Assembly (NCBI RefSeq): GCF_038396675.1
Contig: NC_088929.1
Coordinates: 29,469,001 to 29,533,000 of the forward strand
DNA length: 64,000 bases
From: Hydra vulgaris
Lineage: Eukaryota > Cnidaria > Hydrozoa > Anthoathecata > Hydridae
Reading direction: 5' to 3'
Position 1 is the first letter of the stretch, and each line of letters begins with the position of its first letter. Shown piece after piece: positions 21,463-33,719 of this stretch. A program made the position numbers and the translations under genes. The notes beneath the pieces are model-generated. The model did no database searches. It was not told the DNA's origin and saw only the letters and a list, made by a program, of their open reading frames with translations.

Positions 21463-22646
21463 TTATTTTCTTGTCAATATTCTTTTTTAAGTTTATATTG
21501 TTTACAAGGTCGCTCTTCTCATTTTAACCAGGTTATATGAGAGTCTTATAATTGATATGATATTAATTAAAAACCAGAGTATGATATTTACTTGCTAAAT
21601 GGTATTGTTGTTGTTCTTGTTGACTAGTATTTGTACTTAAATAAGGTTTTAATATTTGACTAAAGAAAACAAGTTTGAGCAGTATCATAGTTCAATTATA
21701 TATAGTATTGCTTATTTTAAGTTAAACAATTGAAATAATCTGTTTCAACTTTCTAGATAAAACATAATTTAAAGGTATTAATAATCTATTTTAGTTTATT
21801 AGTATTTGATAGTATAATATAAATTTAAATTATATACGTAATCAATATGTATATAATTTATACACACATTTTACTTAATTTATACAAATATTAATTCTGA
21901 TAAAAACATTTAGTCATTCAGAGATTGATCACAATTTTGTTGTGCAATATTTTTATCTGGAATAAATAAAAATTTGTTACAAATACTAGGTCGTCTTGAA
22001 GAGGATAAATTAGACAATTTATTTGACTTGAAAATTGCAGCTTCCTGTTTCAGCTTTTGTAAAGCTATGTTTTATGAAACATACCAGACTATTATTTAAT
22101 AATATGTTCATTTATTGCAGTTTGTATAAGCTTTTGAGGTGTCTATTTTAGTGGTTCATATATAAAACTGTTTTTATAGGCAATTGACAGTTTATAACAG
22201 TTTAAGTCTATTATAAATGGCACATTTAAGTCACTCATAAATAAAACTAGCTTGTTTATCAACTACACAAATTCCTTTCTTTTTTTTCAATTAAAAAAAA
22301 ACTTAAATTTTTAATTAGAAAATTTTTCTTTAGAAAGAAGAATTTTATGAAGTTTTGTAAGTTGTGCTATTTTAAAAACGGGGTGTATATTTTTTATGTT
22401 TTTACTGGTAAAAGCTGTACTTTTTCACTAAAACAGCACCTTTTTTTTATGTTGTTGTTGTTGTTTTGTAAACAAATTTAATTTAATTTGATGTAAATTG
22501 TTGTTAGTGCTCTTTTGAGAACTAACTGTTAATAACAAATATACTTTCTCATTTTATAAATAAATATTTTTCTTAACTTTGTCATTGGAAGAGGTTTTAT
22601 TTTATGTATGAATTTTTGTTAATTGTATGCCTTATTGTTGAAATTA

Positions 22647-22648
<2 letters not shown>
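21460..22648. other. No gene seen
   Basis: AT-rich non-coding sequence with no repeat I can place. Confidence 0.4.

Positions 22649-22649
<1 letters not shown>

Positions 22650-22734
<85 letters not shown>
22650..22734. repeat. (TA)n microsatellite
   Basis: About 42 TA units. Confidence 0.95.
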
Positions 22735-22738
<4 letters not shown>

Positions 22739-22739
22739 T

Positions 22740-23050
22740 ATTTTTTTGTATTTTATGTATATTTGATTAACTTTATTTTAAGAATAAAACATGATGATAT
22801 AGATAAAATGATAGTATGCATGATAGTGGTTTTTTATGTGCAGAACTAAAAAAGTCTTAGTTATCACAAATAGAAATCAATAGAACACAAAAATTATCCG
22901 TCTACGAATACACATTGAACGTTTGATTGGGTTCTTAAGATATAATTACACAATTTGGTAAGGAATGCTTCCAAATAAACTAATCAGTTGATGGAATATT
23001 ATTCATTCAAAACTATTTTTTTTAATTTTGGTCTTCTTGTGGCAACAATG
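22740..23050. other. No gene seen
   Basis: AT-rich spacer before the YqaJ/PHD relic. Confidence 0.4.
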
Positions 23051-23057
23051 GGCAAAA

Positions 23058-23720
23058 TCAATTTGCAAATGGTTTGCTAATGAATCCAAGAAAATGAAGA
23101 TGATAAGATTTTATAACGCAAGTTAAATCGAAACATTTAATTATTATACTCTCTCTGGTTTCACCACAAGTATATATTATTTCAAAATTATTACTTTGTT
23201 TTAATGCCTCAATATTTACAAAAACATTATGAGTTCTAGAATACCATTTAGCAAGGAGTTCAGGCAATATTGCTAAGATAAAAAATCTCTTGCTGTGTTT
23301 AAATTTTCAGTAAGAAATTCCTAATCAACATAAATTTTTTAGATTAGACTGGCTTCAACATCATACACAATAAAATAACAAATCGGAATGTTTAAAATTA
23401 ACATTTGTGCCTGAACTTGATAATATGCTTTGATAAGAACTCATGTCTAACACGACTGGTTACAATACAAATAGACCTTACACCATGAATAAACTTTACA
23501 AGAACGTTGTGAACAAGACCACTGGTTACATAGTTGTAAGATTCAAGACCTTTGTAGGATTTTCAACTAGTACTTGTAAACTGACCTGGAAAAATGATTA
23601 GGTAGCAGTATATATCCGCAAAAGTTGGATTAGGCAATTTTTCTACGTTGTTTGTTAATTCACAGTCTTTTTCTGATAAAGAATACGGATCAAAATTATC
23701 TTTAGAACTGATAATTTTTC
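23058..23720 (-). pseudogene. YqaJ-type nuclease plus PHD-finger protein relic
   Basis: From 23720 downward: LPNPTFADIYCYLI, SYKGLESYNYVTSGLVHNVL and RSICIVT, an N-terminal region seen in a repeated family of cnidarian and insect proteins. Then, after missing sequence, FCYVYDVEASL-like residues and FILAILPELLAKWYS, the end of a YqaJ-like (lambda-exonuclease-type) domain. Last comes a cysteine/histidine block (TCGETRESIIIKCFDLTC followed by SYHLH) resembling a PHD finger with positions lost. Such proteins are usually mobile-element encoded. Internal deletion and stops make it dead. Family assignment is from memory of motif order, so moderate confidence. Confidence 0.55.
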
Positions 23721-23729
23721 TTCGTTATA

Positions 23730-24330
23730 TTAATTTATAATATTAATTTCTCTTTTTTGCTTCCAAGTTAAGACTGTGACCGCATAACTGTAAGCAAAGC
23801 AGAAGCTATATTGATTTTAACAGTTCGGCTTTAAGTATCCTATATTTATTTTCATTTTTTTCCCATCCATTATGGCGGATATAAAGTTTTGCGGATGTTA
23901 CGTTGTTCATATGAATATTATGAATAAGTGTTATCTAAATGTAATTCAAAATACTTTATTATTTTGTTCAATTACATTTTATTATTGTGTTAAACGGTGT
24001 TTTTAATTGAAATACCTAATCTTATTTGTATGTATGTTTTCTTTTATGGTATTTATTTATTTTATATTTTTTAGAAACAATTGGTCTATTATTATTGTAT
24101 TGTTGAACGTCCTCCTCGTTACAACATCATAACACTTTAGTAATAAGTCCCGTATGAGTCGTCACAAAGCAACTAACCTCTCCTTTCCCCCTCCCCCTCC
24201 CTATAGAGTGACGTAGTTTATGGACGAATCCTTTCCATGTTCTCATATATTATGTACAGCAACATTTTACCAGAAAATATTGTTAAAAGAACACCAAAAA
24301 AAAATTGGGCGTCCACTGACATCCACTGGA
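23730..24330. other. No gene seen
   Basis: AT-rich. A C-rich patch at 24183-24202 is the only compositional feature. Confidence 0.4.
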
Positions 24331-24334
24331 ATGT

Positions 24335-25050
24335 TTTCCGCTAGCGATATACTCAAAAGGTCCATTTTTTAACTTGACTTGTTAAACAAGATTTTCCTTT
24401 TATAAATCCATGCTGATGTTCATTTTATAAACCATTATTTGACATATATTTATATATTGTGTTGGATAAAATACTTTTGAGTACTTTAGTGATTATTGAG
24501 TTAAAGTTTTCTTTTTTGACTATCGGGGTTCTGTAAATTCCCATTTAATAACTACTCTTCCGGGTTTGAGAAATTTTTTAAATATCAAAGCAAAGACAAG
24601 TGCATATTTTTTTAGTACTATTGATTTTACCATGTTTGGTCCTGGAGATTTACCTTCATTTAACTGAAGAAGTTCTTTTTAATTAATACTACATTTATTA
24701 TATAATCTAATATCATCTCAAAAGGGAAAGACGAAAAAAAAATTAAATCGGTAAATTATTGGTATAATTCATGGTAAAAAGACTGGTTTAAAGTGATCAT
24801 TTATAATTTTGATTTGTACTATATGATTAAGTTTTTTTTTTAACAGATTTTAAACAGCTTTGCGAAATACACAAGTTGGCACACCACAGTATTACCTTCA
24901 TCAATAACTTTTGAAAAGCTGTGTATACAACACAATACGATGCCAGCTTCAACAAATGTTTTTAAAAAGCTATACAGCGCAACCCCAACCATGTTGAATT
25001 TATTTAAAAAGCTGTGCGTACAACAAAGTGCACTTATAATGAATACTTTT
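24335..25050 (-). pseudogene. Non-LTR reverse transcriptase remnant, copy 1 of a direct repeat
   Basis: Minus-strand translation gives KLNEGKSPGPNMVKSIVLKK, ALIFKKFLKPGRVV, a shifted stretch around KENFNSIITKVLKSIL, and QHGFIKGKSCLTSQV. These are the early fingers/palm motifs of a CR1/jockey-like reverse transcriptase (SPGPD, then QHGFxxGrS). No catalytic motifs remain. The whole segment is repeated at 25217-25760. Confidence 0.68.
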
Positions 25051-25216
25051 TTAAAACATGTAACTTCTAATATTTTTAATTTTTAAAATTTTTCAACATC
25101 CATTTTTGAAACAAAACTTTTAATATTTTTAGATTTTTTATCTTTTTTTTTAAACACATACATTTTTAATGATTTTTAATTTTTTAATATACTTCTTTAA
25201 ACACATATAATTTATG

Positions 25217-25760
25217 ATTTCCATTTAATTGGAACTTTTCCGGTTTTGAGCAATTTTTTAAAAATCAAAGCAAAGACAGATGCACATCGTTTTAGTACTA
25301 TTGATTTTACCATGTTTGGTCACGGAAATTTATATTTATTTAACTGAAGAAGTTGTTCTTTAATCAATTTTGCAGTTACTGTATTATCTATTATTATCTC
25401 ACTAGGGAAGAACCAAAAGAAATTTTTTAGAATAGGTAAATTATTGGTACTCTTCCTGATAAAAAGACTGGTTTGAAGAGATCATTTATAATGTTGATTT
25501 GTATTATATAATTTAAACAGTTTTTTTTTCAAACAGATTTTATATAGCTTTGGGAAATAAGCAAGTTAACACAGCACAAACTTCATCAAAAACTTTTGTA
25601 AAGCTGCGTATACGACACAATGCAATGCTAATTTTAACAAATTTTTTAAAAAGCTATTTAACACAACTTAACTATGTCGAATTTATTTCAAAAGCTGCGT
25701 ATAAAACACAACCCTAACTTTGTTAAATTTATTTCAAAAGCTGCGTATACTAATATAATA
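25217..25760 (-). pseudogene. Non-LTR reverse transcriptase remnant, copy 2 of a direct repeat
   Basis: Direct copy of about 24535-25050. Shared landmarks are CAAAGCAAAGACA, TACTATTGATTTTACCATG, AAAGACTGGTTT and AAAGCTGCGTATAC motifs at the end. The coding block on the minus strand is shorter and more decayed than in copy 1. Confidence 0.65.
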
Positions 25761-25875
25761 TAAACTAAGTTTGAATGGGTTTGTTATGATAGCTGGATTT
25801 GTCAAAAAATCAGTAGTAATAGTTTCTAAGCTTAGATTAAACGTTCTTCTGTTGAAAATGCCCATTAATCACAAA

Positions 25876-26785
25876 TTACCTGTTATAGTCGTGTGTATTA
25901 TTTAAACAAATCAACTTACATTGGTTTGCATATTTTAGTTTTATGTTGTTTTTGATTTGATCCTCTGAGTACTTTGTTTTACAACCAATTTCATCGTGCC
26001 AATTTCCACAATCATTATCAGAGTCACATGTATAGGAATGTTGTACACATCTTCTTCCGTTATCGCAATGAAATTCTTTACATGGGTTCGGACAATTGCT
26101 TAAATCATTGCCACACTCATAAATATAACTCCCGCTACTAGATTTGCATGTACACACTTGATTTTCTCTAAGGAAATAAAAAAGTTAAAAGATGAAATGC
26201 AAAATGAAAGTAGTTTTTTCGTAAATTTACTTAAGAAACTATATACATCTCAGACACATATAGACAGAAATTCTGTAAATAAGTAATAAAGAAGAAAATA
26301 AATTTTTTAAAAATTTTTGTAGCATTACTTGAATTTGGAAAACAAAAATATGTGTTACTTTTACTCTGCGTAAACCAAATAATATTAGGCACCATAGCTT
26401 TATCAAAGGTAATTAAAATAACCGCAATAAAAAATAAAAACACCAGAGAAACACAAACATATTAGTTATATCATAAAGATTTATACCTAATTGAAACTTC
26501 ACATATTGCAGCATCAACTCCACTCCAACCAACATTATGAGCGATTTCCAACCTCTCTTCATAACTACATTTTGATTTACCACAGCACTCACTTCTTATT
26601 TGATCTGACGGACTTGCTCGTTTGTTTTTTAAGAAGGATAAAGCGTTATGTGATTTCAAGAGCACGTTTGATAAAGACTAAAATAAACAAAACACAAAAA
26701 ACACTCCCAAAAATTATACTTTTTCTTTAAATTGATATATATGAAAAAGTTTTGGTTTTTAATTATTTTTATAATAATAATAATA

Positions 26786-26818
<33 letters not shown>

Positions 26819-28354
26819 TGTGCATTGTTTCGCACTTCATTTTAATTTATATTTTCATAATACTACACTAAAAATAAAGAAAATAAAAAGTACAGCATAA
26901 AATCTTGGTAGAAGACAAAAAATACACAAAAGTTTATCAATTGGTTGTATCGTTAAATAATAAACTGAAATTGCATTATTATAATCACCAATTTTACTGT
27001 TTGTGCTTTTAGTTACATAAAAATTAAAATTGCTCTTTAGACTATTAAGTTTAAGTTATTCTTAAATATTTTCAAAACAACAAACATTTTATTACTTTAA
27101 ATGTATAAATACATATAAGTTTAAGTTTATAATAATATTTTGTATATTATAAGGTACTGCAAAGCAATAAAACACTAACGTTCTTTGTGAACCGTGATCT
27201 GTTATCAATCATCGATGTAATTGTCTACTCACCGTTTTGAAAAGTTTAATCAAAAAAACCTTCCTTTTCAATGTAAGTACATTTAGTTTGCCATTTGTTG
27301 ATAGTATGCATATATCTTCAGTTTTCAGTTTACAGTTTTCCTCTTTTTCATTTTATATCTTCAGCATTTTATCTCTTTTTTATTTTATCTCTTTTGTATC
27401 ATATCTCTTTTATCTTTTTTATCTCTCAAGCTCTGCACAATTATTTAAAGATATAATTTTTTAAATTGGTTTGTTTAGGTGCTCCAAGATGTCCTAACGG
27501 TTTTACCATAGAGCACCGCAAAATAAAATTTAAACAGGAAGTTCACGCCTCTTTTCTTACCAATGATGCATACATGACCAGAGCCGGCTTCAAACCATAA
27601 ACTTTTATTTCTGAAGCCAGGACTCTAACCACTACACTACGGCTGCATAATCTGTTCAAAGAAAATGAGTCTTGGTAATATTTAAAGCTGTTTGGTAATA
27701 TATTGAGTGCAAAATTAATAGAAAGTTTTTTACTTTTGGCGAATTGATTTTTAACAGTTAGCTAAAAATTTTATATTTCTTTCAGTTGGAAGCAAATAAT
27801 AGTTCCTATAATAAGACAAATAAAAAGCTGAAAAAATTAATTTTATATAAAAAATGTTGAATATAAAAATGAATTAAATATCATAAGCTATGTAGCCCCT
27901 TTAAAGTTAACTTTTTTTCAAAACAGCCTAAAAGGTCTAAAAAACAGCTTTAAAAAATAACTTAAAAAAACACAATCAAAAAAGTGATTAACTTTTGAAA
28001 AAATCACGCAAAATGACCTTTGATTACTTTCTAGGCACCAATTTTGATTTAAGTTAAGTAAAAAACTAATGGTTTTTAGTAACTTCAAACAAAAACTCAC
28101 CAATTTTTAATACAGGAAAATAAAGGTTCTTAGAAGATACCAAAAAGTCATAACCTTAGTGTATACCATCTTTGTGTTTTCTAATTTTTGAACTATTTTG
28201 TTAAGTTTTTACTTCAATCAAATAAAATAAAATTCATATTACAGCGGTTTATGAAGTTTATGATACAATGTTGAGATTTTCTTACCTTAGTTGCATCCTC
28301 CCAAGCTAATACTGATATTACTGACGTGAGAAGCAAAAGCTTCCAACTCATCAT
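25876..28354 (-). CDS. Secreted cysteine-rich protein with one LDL-receptor class A domain (three exons)
   Basis: Exons 28354-28286, 26677-26487 and 26167-25876 join to 183 codons. Donors are AAG|gtaag and TTAG|gtata; acceptors are tttag|TCT and cttag|AGA; the phases (0, then 2) match. Residues 1-17 (MMSWKLLLLTSVISVLA) look like a signal peptide, so the product should be secreted. Exon 2 holds a CC-x4-C motif (54, 55, 60) and C82. Exon 3 holds C92, C94, C105, C112, then a six-cysteine LDLa domain (116-149) whose CDSDNDCGNWHDEIGC carries the acidic calcium-binding residues, and C170, C174. Sixteen cysteines in all. No membrane segment is visible. LDLa domains bind ligand proteins, but the ligand here is unknown. 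The final AACAG|GTAATT also resembles a donor, so another exon beyond 25876 is possible. A decayed second copy lies at 44.8 and 55.1 kb. Confidence 0.8.
26768..26815. repeat. (ATT)n/(AAT)n palindromic simple repeat
   Basis: AAT repeats switching to ATT repeats, in intron 1 of the LDLa gene. Confidence 0.9.
27478..27650 (-). mobile_element. tRNA-derived SINE, copy 3, inside LDLa-gene intron 1
   Basis: Body ends GGAGCACC next to a short A/C tail on the minus strand; the head shows GTAGTGTAGTGGTTAGAGTC. It sits in the intron in the same orientation as the gene. Confidence 0.8.
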
Positions 28355-28359
28355 GTGCC

Positions 28360-28990
28360 TAATTTTTGAAGTTTTTCAAGTTTATGCGAAATGGTATTTA
28401 AGTCAACTTCTAAATTCCAATAACTTATTTTAAAGTTTCTTTAATGAGACCTTATAAATTCTTTTTTTTGTTTACCCACCTGTTAACTCTTTTAAATTTT
28501 ATTGTTGCTTGTAGAAATTAAAAAAAAGTCTATGAAGTTTAAAACATCCCTAATTGTTTTTTTTTAGTATTAACATAACAATTTCTTGCATTAATCGTGC
28601 AAGAAATTGTTATTTTAATAATAAAGATATATATATTTTATCAAACATAAGATATATATAACTTATCAAACATAAGATACGTATATACCTTATCAAACAA
28701 ACGTCATTAACCATTTTTATTTTTTATCAAACAAGCCATTAAACGCTTTATATTTTTGGTATTACGCTAAAATCTCATTTGTTTCTCTTGCCATATTATC
28801 TTCGACACATGTTAGTCTATAAATCATTTGCAAACTTATTTGCAGATTTTAGGTATCATGTGGTCTTAAATACCAATTTCATTTGCTTAATGCATTAAAA
28901 ACATCTAGCTGTAAACTTTAAAGACAAAATCATTCTAACTTTTACTGGCATTACACTGATGTTGATTTTTTTATTTTATTTTTTCTATTA
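28360..28990. other. Upstream of the LDLa gene; hairpin and short tandem repeat
   Basis: No gene. A hairpin at 28575-28613 (16 bp arms ATAACAATTTCTTGCA, 7 base loop) precedes three loose copies of a ~33 base unit ending TTATCAAACATAAGATA (28625-28700). No TATA-plus-initiator arrangement could be picked out from the AT-rich background. Confidence 0.5.
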
Positions 28991-29160
28991 AGATGTTCCA
29001 AGAAGACCTAAAGGATTGCCGCTCAGCATTCTAAAGAAGTATTTAGCTTGGCAGTTCAAGCCTCCTTTCTTAACAGTGCTACATATGTGGCAAGAGCAGG
29101 CATTAGTCCTTTGATCTCTTGAATTTGAAGCAAGCGCTCTATATAGTGCCATGGTCACAT
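28991..29160 (-). mobile_element. tRNA-derived SINE, copy 4, decayed
   Basis: Keeps the body order (AGTTCAAGCCTCCTTTCTTA and the GTTCCAAGAAGACCTAA end) and a degraded head (CATGGCACTATATAGAGCGC). Confidence 0.7.
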
Positions 29161-30180
29161 TATAACAGATTTATTTTCATAATTCAATTGCATAAAGTTT
29201 TAGTCTGAAAGCAGAATCTTAAGTATTAAAGAAAATACTTTCAGTAAGAGATAAAACTTTCAAAATCAAAACATGAACAGTATTTTTATTTCTTATTTTG
29301 AAACAATTCGGGAGGAATATGTTATGGGTATAAATTTTGAGAACTATTAGGACTTTAAGGACTGCTTTTATGACAGTTGTTATTTTTTGAATTGATTTAA
29401 TTTTTAATGTTTTTTTAACGTTCTTTCAAACACGTCCAACGAAGATAAACTAAGTGGTACGTCAGATTGAAAAAAAAACAAAAAACAATTTAATTTATAA
29501 CAGACTAGAAAATCTATAATAGAAAATTATAATAGACTAGAAATACCTATTATAGAAAACGTAAAATATGAATACTATGTGAAAATAATATCTTAGAAGC
29601 TTTTGGTATGAAACTAGATCTAGTTAAACTGAATTCCACCGTGTTTATAGCAAAGAGTTTTTTTTATTCCAACCGTATATATTATATGTACCGTACTGTT
29701 ACCAAACATAACTTTTATAAAAAAATGAAATGTTGCTTGATGTCATGACCCAAAAAAATCCTTTGGGGGTATGATTAAACATTATCATTATCATTGGTGG
29801 TTATGCAATGTAAGTCTGGTTCTACTGTCTCACTATGCATCGCTTAGCAGAAATAGGATTTTGTACATATTTTTTAGTGATTTTTTATATTTAAACTTTT
29901 AAAGGTTTTTTTTTTTGCATTCAGTTTTTAATTCTCTACAATAAAAATTATTTTTGATTTTTTTAAACTTTTGATATTTTAAGGGCTTTTTCAAGGTTTC
30001 ATAAAACTCGCATTTTTGTTAAAATCTTTTCAAAGTTAATGAAAGGTGTTAAATTTCTGTATTATTTTTATGCAAAATTAGAATAATTATATATTTAATT
30101 GAATGTAATACTAGAAATAGAAAAAAAAGGTTTTGTATACCATTTTTTTGCTGATTTCTTGATTTCTAAAACATTGATTG
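29161..30180. other. No gene seen
   Basis: AT-rich non-coding sequence. Confidence 0.4.
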
Positions 30181-30182
30181 AT

Positions 30183-30296
30183 TTAAGCACGTGGTCACAG
30201 AGGTCACCTCGTTTTTTTTGAATAAAATATAGCTACTGCGAATTGACTACCAACATGCAAAAATATTCAGGCGACCTCTGTGACCTCATGCTTTAA
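30183..30296. mobile_element. 114 bp miniature element, ~24 bp inverted ends, TTAA flanks
   Basis: GCACGTGGTCACAGAGGTCA faces GACCTCTGTGACCTCATGC, with TTAA at 30183-30186 and 30293-30296. TTAA duplication is the piggyBac signature, so a piggyBac-type MITE is likely; no transposase of that type is in the window. Confidence 0.7.
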
Positions 30297-30786
30297 AATC
30301 GTTTTTACTACTGTGAGTTTTATTCAACTAAAACTGACTAAATTCTGTAAAGTAAATGAAAATTCCGTTGTTCAATAACATACAGTTTTACTTTGCGATG
30401 GTTTTTATAAATTATCAAAATTACTACATTCACTCTTCGTCAACTTTTAACACATGCATTTCCCCCAAGGCATATATTCTTAAGAAAAAATATTAAAGCC
30501 TGTGCCAAATTTTTGCAGTCTAAGTTTATTGCACTATATATAGCTGGCTGTATGGTTAGTTTCAAAATTTTTCAAAGACTGGCTTTCGAGTTGATAAAAA
30601 ACTTTAACAAATGTGGAAAAAAAAGCAGTTTGAGTAACTACATAAGAAAATATGAGAAGGGAACACTTAATTTAAAAGAAAGTGAAAAGCTAACTTAGCA
30701 GGGTAGCCAGCTCATCAAGCAGAGTAAACAAAAAATAAAGGAGGGCTAATTACTATTTGAAGCTCTTGCACTGAAATTAAACAGGT

Positions 30787-30788
<2 letters not shown>
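30297..30788. other. No gene seen
   Basis: A 61-codon frame at 30513-30698 (LYIAGCMVSFKIFQRLAFEL) could be the front of the transposase-like relic that follows the (TA)n. The evidence is too weak to call. Confidence 0.3.

Positions 30789-30862
<74 letters not shown>
30789..30862. repeat. (TA)n microsatellite
   Basis: About 37 TA units, followed by CAGTGTGTGTACACAC. Confidence 0.95.
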
Positions 30863-30865
<3 letters not shown>

Positions 30866-30869
30866 TGTG

Positions 30870-32590
30870 TGTACACACATTTTATACATGTTTTAGGAGA
30901 AATACTGTAACAATAGGAACAATTGAAGCAGGAATATTTACTGTACCTTGTACGAAAAAACTTAGAAAATCTTTTTTAGAATTCACGAGTAGGAAGAAAT
31001 GTAAAAGAACTGATAATCTTCAGGGTGAAAAACTAGAAGAACTTCAACATGCTGTAAAAAGGTTTGCATCTAATCCCTCTATTGCACCCAGGTCTACTTT
31101 CAATGGTCCAAATTTATCGATGCATACTTTTTGCAGTTTGAGACTAACAGAAAGAGCATTGGTTGAATTTAATAAAATTTTTAGACAAAATCATCATCTT
31201 GTTCCTCCAAGTTAAAAGAATACAAAATATTGACATATCCAGAGCAGGTGGAATATTCAGAAACTGAAGTAAAATGTAGCCTCTTCAATATGATCAAACT
31301 TCAGTTTCTAAAGTGTTTGAGTATCTTTTGGATGATGAAGAAAATTTTATTAAAGTTTTAGCACAGGAGGAACGTGATTTGCAAATAGGAGGTAATGGTC
31401 AGAGTGACCAATCTGAGTTTTAGAATACAGAAACTTTGAAGTGAGGTGTGAATGATTCCATTGTGTATAGTATAGTGTACTAAAAAGTGAAAAAAAGGTA
31501 ATATGCAAAAATTGTAATCCAAATAGTCCAGATGCAACCCGTCATCTTATGTTTTGTTTTTTAAAAGAGACAGCTTGTTTTTGAACATTTACAAAATGAA
31601 ATTTTGTCTTTAGAGAATATTAGGTTTACACTTCATGACAATACTTTTGTTATGAATTCAAGTTTGTCAGCTATAATAGTTGTCAACTATAATAGTTACC
31701 ATCATTGATTGTGGTATAAATAATTTATACATCAATAAACGATGGTAAAATACTTAACGCTGTGGTACCAAAAAGGCTTAAAAAAAAATTTAGCATCTCA
31801 GTGCTGCCATGTTTGTCAAGCAAGTCCTAAGGTGTTTAATTTGGAAACTATTCGGAATAAAGATAAAACTGTAGACAAAAATATATTGAAACTTGGAATT
31901 TGCATTCTTCATTTGTGGATATGCAGCATGGAGTGGGTTTTCAATACTGCTTGCAAACTTATAGCAGTAAAACAAGGAAGAAAAATTTCAGCAAAAAACA
32001 GTCTAGACTTTATTGAAAACAAAAAAAAATTTCAACACTTGTTCAAAGTACAATTAAAAATAAGGGTATCTTTTGTCAGGAAGGGAAGTGGCACATCTAA
32101 TACTGGCAATGTTGCACAAAAATTCTTTAATAATTCATCTGTGACTGGAAGAATTTTAAATTTGAAAACCAATACGATCAAATATTTAGGGATCTGCTCA
32201 TTGATATGAACAGTACAACCACAAGACCAGATGTAAAAATTTTCAAGCAGAAATCTGAACGTCTGTTTGGCCTCATTTCTAACGATCAGTCTTTAAAAGC
32301 CATTCCAATGTCACAGTTTATGCATAGAATGGTAGTTCATGGTGTTTCTTTTATTAAATATTTTAAGTATCCAATAGGTTCTTTGTCTCAGAGAGTCATT
32401 GATGCCAAGAAACAAAGACAACAAAACTGCACAAGTAGGCCATGCACGTTTAACATCTTTTGCTGAAAATACTAAGGATACAGCTAATTATTTATTTATG
32501 ACATCTGACATGTATCTATAGTGTTAGAAGAACAAAATGCAAGAGGTATAAAAGCTATACTGCAAGAAGATTCAGCTGATAACTGTTCTT
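30870..32590 (+). pseudogene. Decayed transposase-like gene of a repeated invertebrate family
   Basis: Successive frames read TIEAGIFTVPCTKKLRKSF, SVSKVFEYLLDDEENF, then (31742-32209) CCHVCQASPKVFN, KLGICILHLWICSMEW and KGSGTSNTGNVAQKFFNN, then (32206-32466) PDVKIFKQKSERLFGLI and SQFMHRMVVHG. The C-x2-C block, the ILHLWI segment and the GSGtsNtGNvAqkFF motif occur together in a high-copy protein family I recall from cnidarian and insect genomes, presumed transposon encoded. I cannot name the superfamily. At least three frame breaks. Confidence 0.55.
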
Positions 32591-32599
32591 AAGTTAAAT

Positions 32600-33719
32600 A
32601 TTGGAGAAAGCAATTCTTGAAGGCTTGTTGTAAACACTAAATATTGCTCCACATAAAGATTGCTTAGACATGTTTAGAATGAAAATTTTAATAATATTTC
32701 AATTATATCTATTTATTACAGTGAACACAGTTTTTTTTTTAAATGTATAATTATTAGAATTAGAGACTGATAATAGATAATTTTTATAATAATAAATTTA
32801 TAACTTAAACTATACTACTTATTACAATAATAAAACTTTTTAAAATTGTAATGTTTGTTGTTAAATAATTTTGGGAAGTCAAAGAGTAATAGTACTCATT
32901 AAGAAAAGAAATTAAGGAAGTATCATTAAACCATGCAGGTGTAATTGATAAGCAAGTTTTAAAAAATGGATATTTTCATAGCCACATATTGCTAAAAACC
33001 TATTTTTGCATCAGAACCTTTATTCGGCAATTAAAGAAAATGGAACTTTTTGAGTATTTATTTTACTTTTATTTATAATAAAATACATATGTTAATTCTT
33101 TTTTTATTTAACATGACAATATATATTTTAGACAAGGTGCTGGTGCATGTTATTTTTTTTTTTATTTAACATGAAAAAATAAGTAGGAGACAAAAAACGC
33201 CTGTAACCACTAAAAAAGATAAACTGATATATCAGTCTTAGATTTTTAAGTATCAAAAATTTTCGGTTTTATATTTTTTTAATCAAAAATCGAATAAGTC
33301 TGGATTACCGCCTGAAAAACCGAAATGAAGCCGGTTTTAAAAAAGATAGGACTTTTTTTCATAAATATGCATATTAACAAACAATATCTCATAATTGATG
33401 CTTTGTTAAAAAAATTAGTTCAAAATGTTAAACAGTTCTCTTGTTATAAGACTATTTCCTTTTTTTCTATCAACGCGACGCATAGTACGTCTGTGGAAGA
33501 AAATCCATTTTTAAACTTTTCATAAAATCGCATTAAATACATATTTGACAAGTTGGTTTAAAGAACTTTTATTTATCCCAAAAACATAACCATTCATAAC
33601 AAAAATAATTATGCAAATTCACTGAAAATTGCAGTTTTCTTCAAGTCTGATAAAGTAAAGTTTCAATTATAATTGTTCTTTTTTTTGAGAAAAATGTCTA
33701 AACTAATTTCTAATATTCT
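32600..33719. other. No gene seen
   Basis: AT-rich spacer between two convergent relics. Confidence 0.4.

Noticed and set aside
26487-26677. Insulin-like A chain in LDLa gene exon 2 (CC motif after a dibasic site)
   Set aside because: Insulin A chains have CC-x3-C-x8-C; here the spacing is CC-x4-C and the next Cys is 21 residues on, with no B-chain cysteines upstream.
27237-27464. 75-codon hydrophobic frame (possible membrane protein)
   Set aside because: T-rich low-complexity sequence inside intron 1 of the LDLa gene on the opposite strand.
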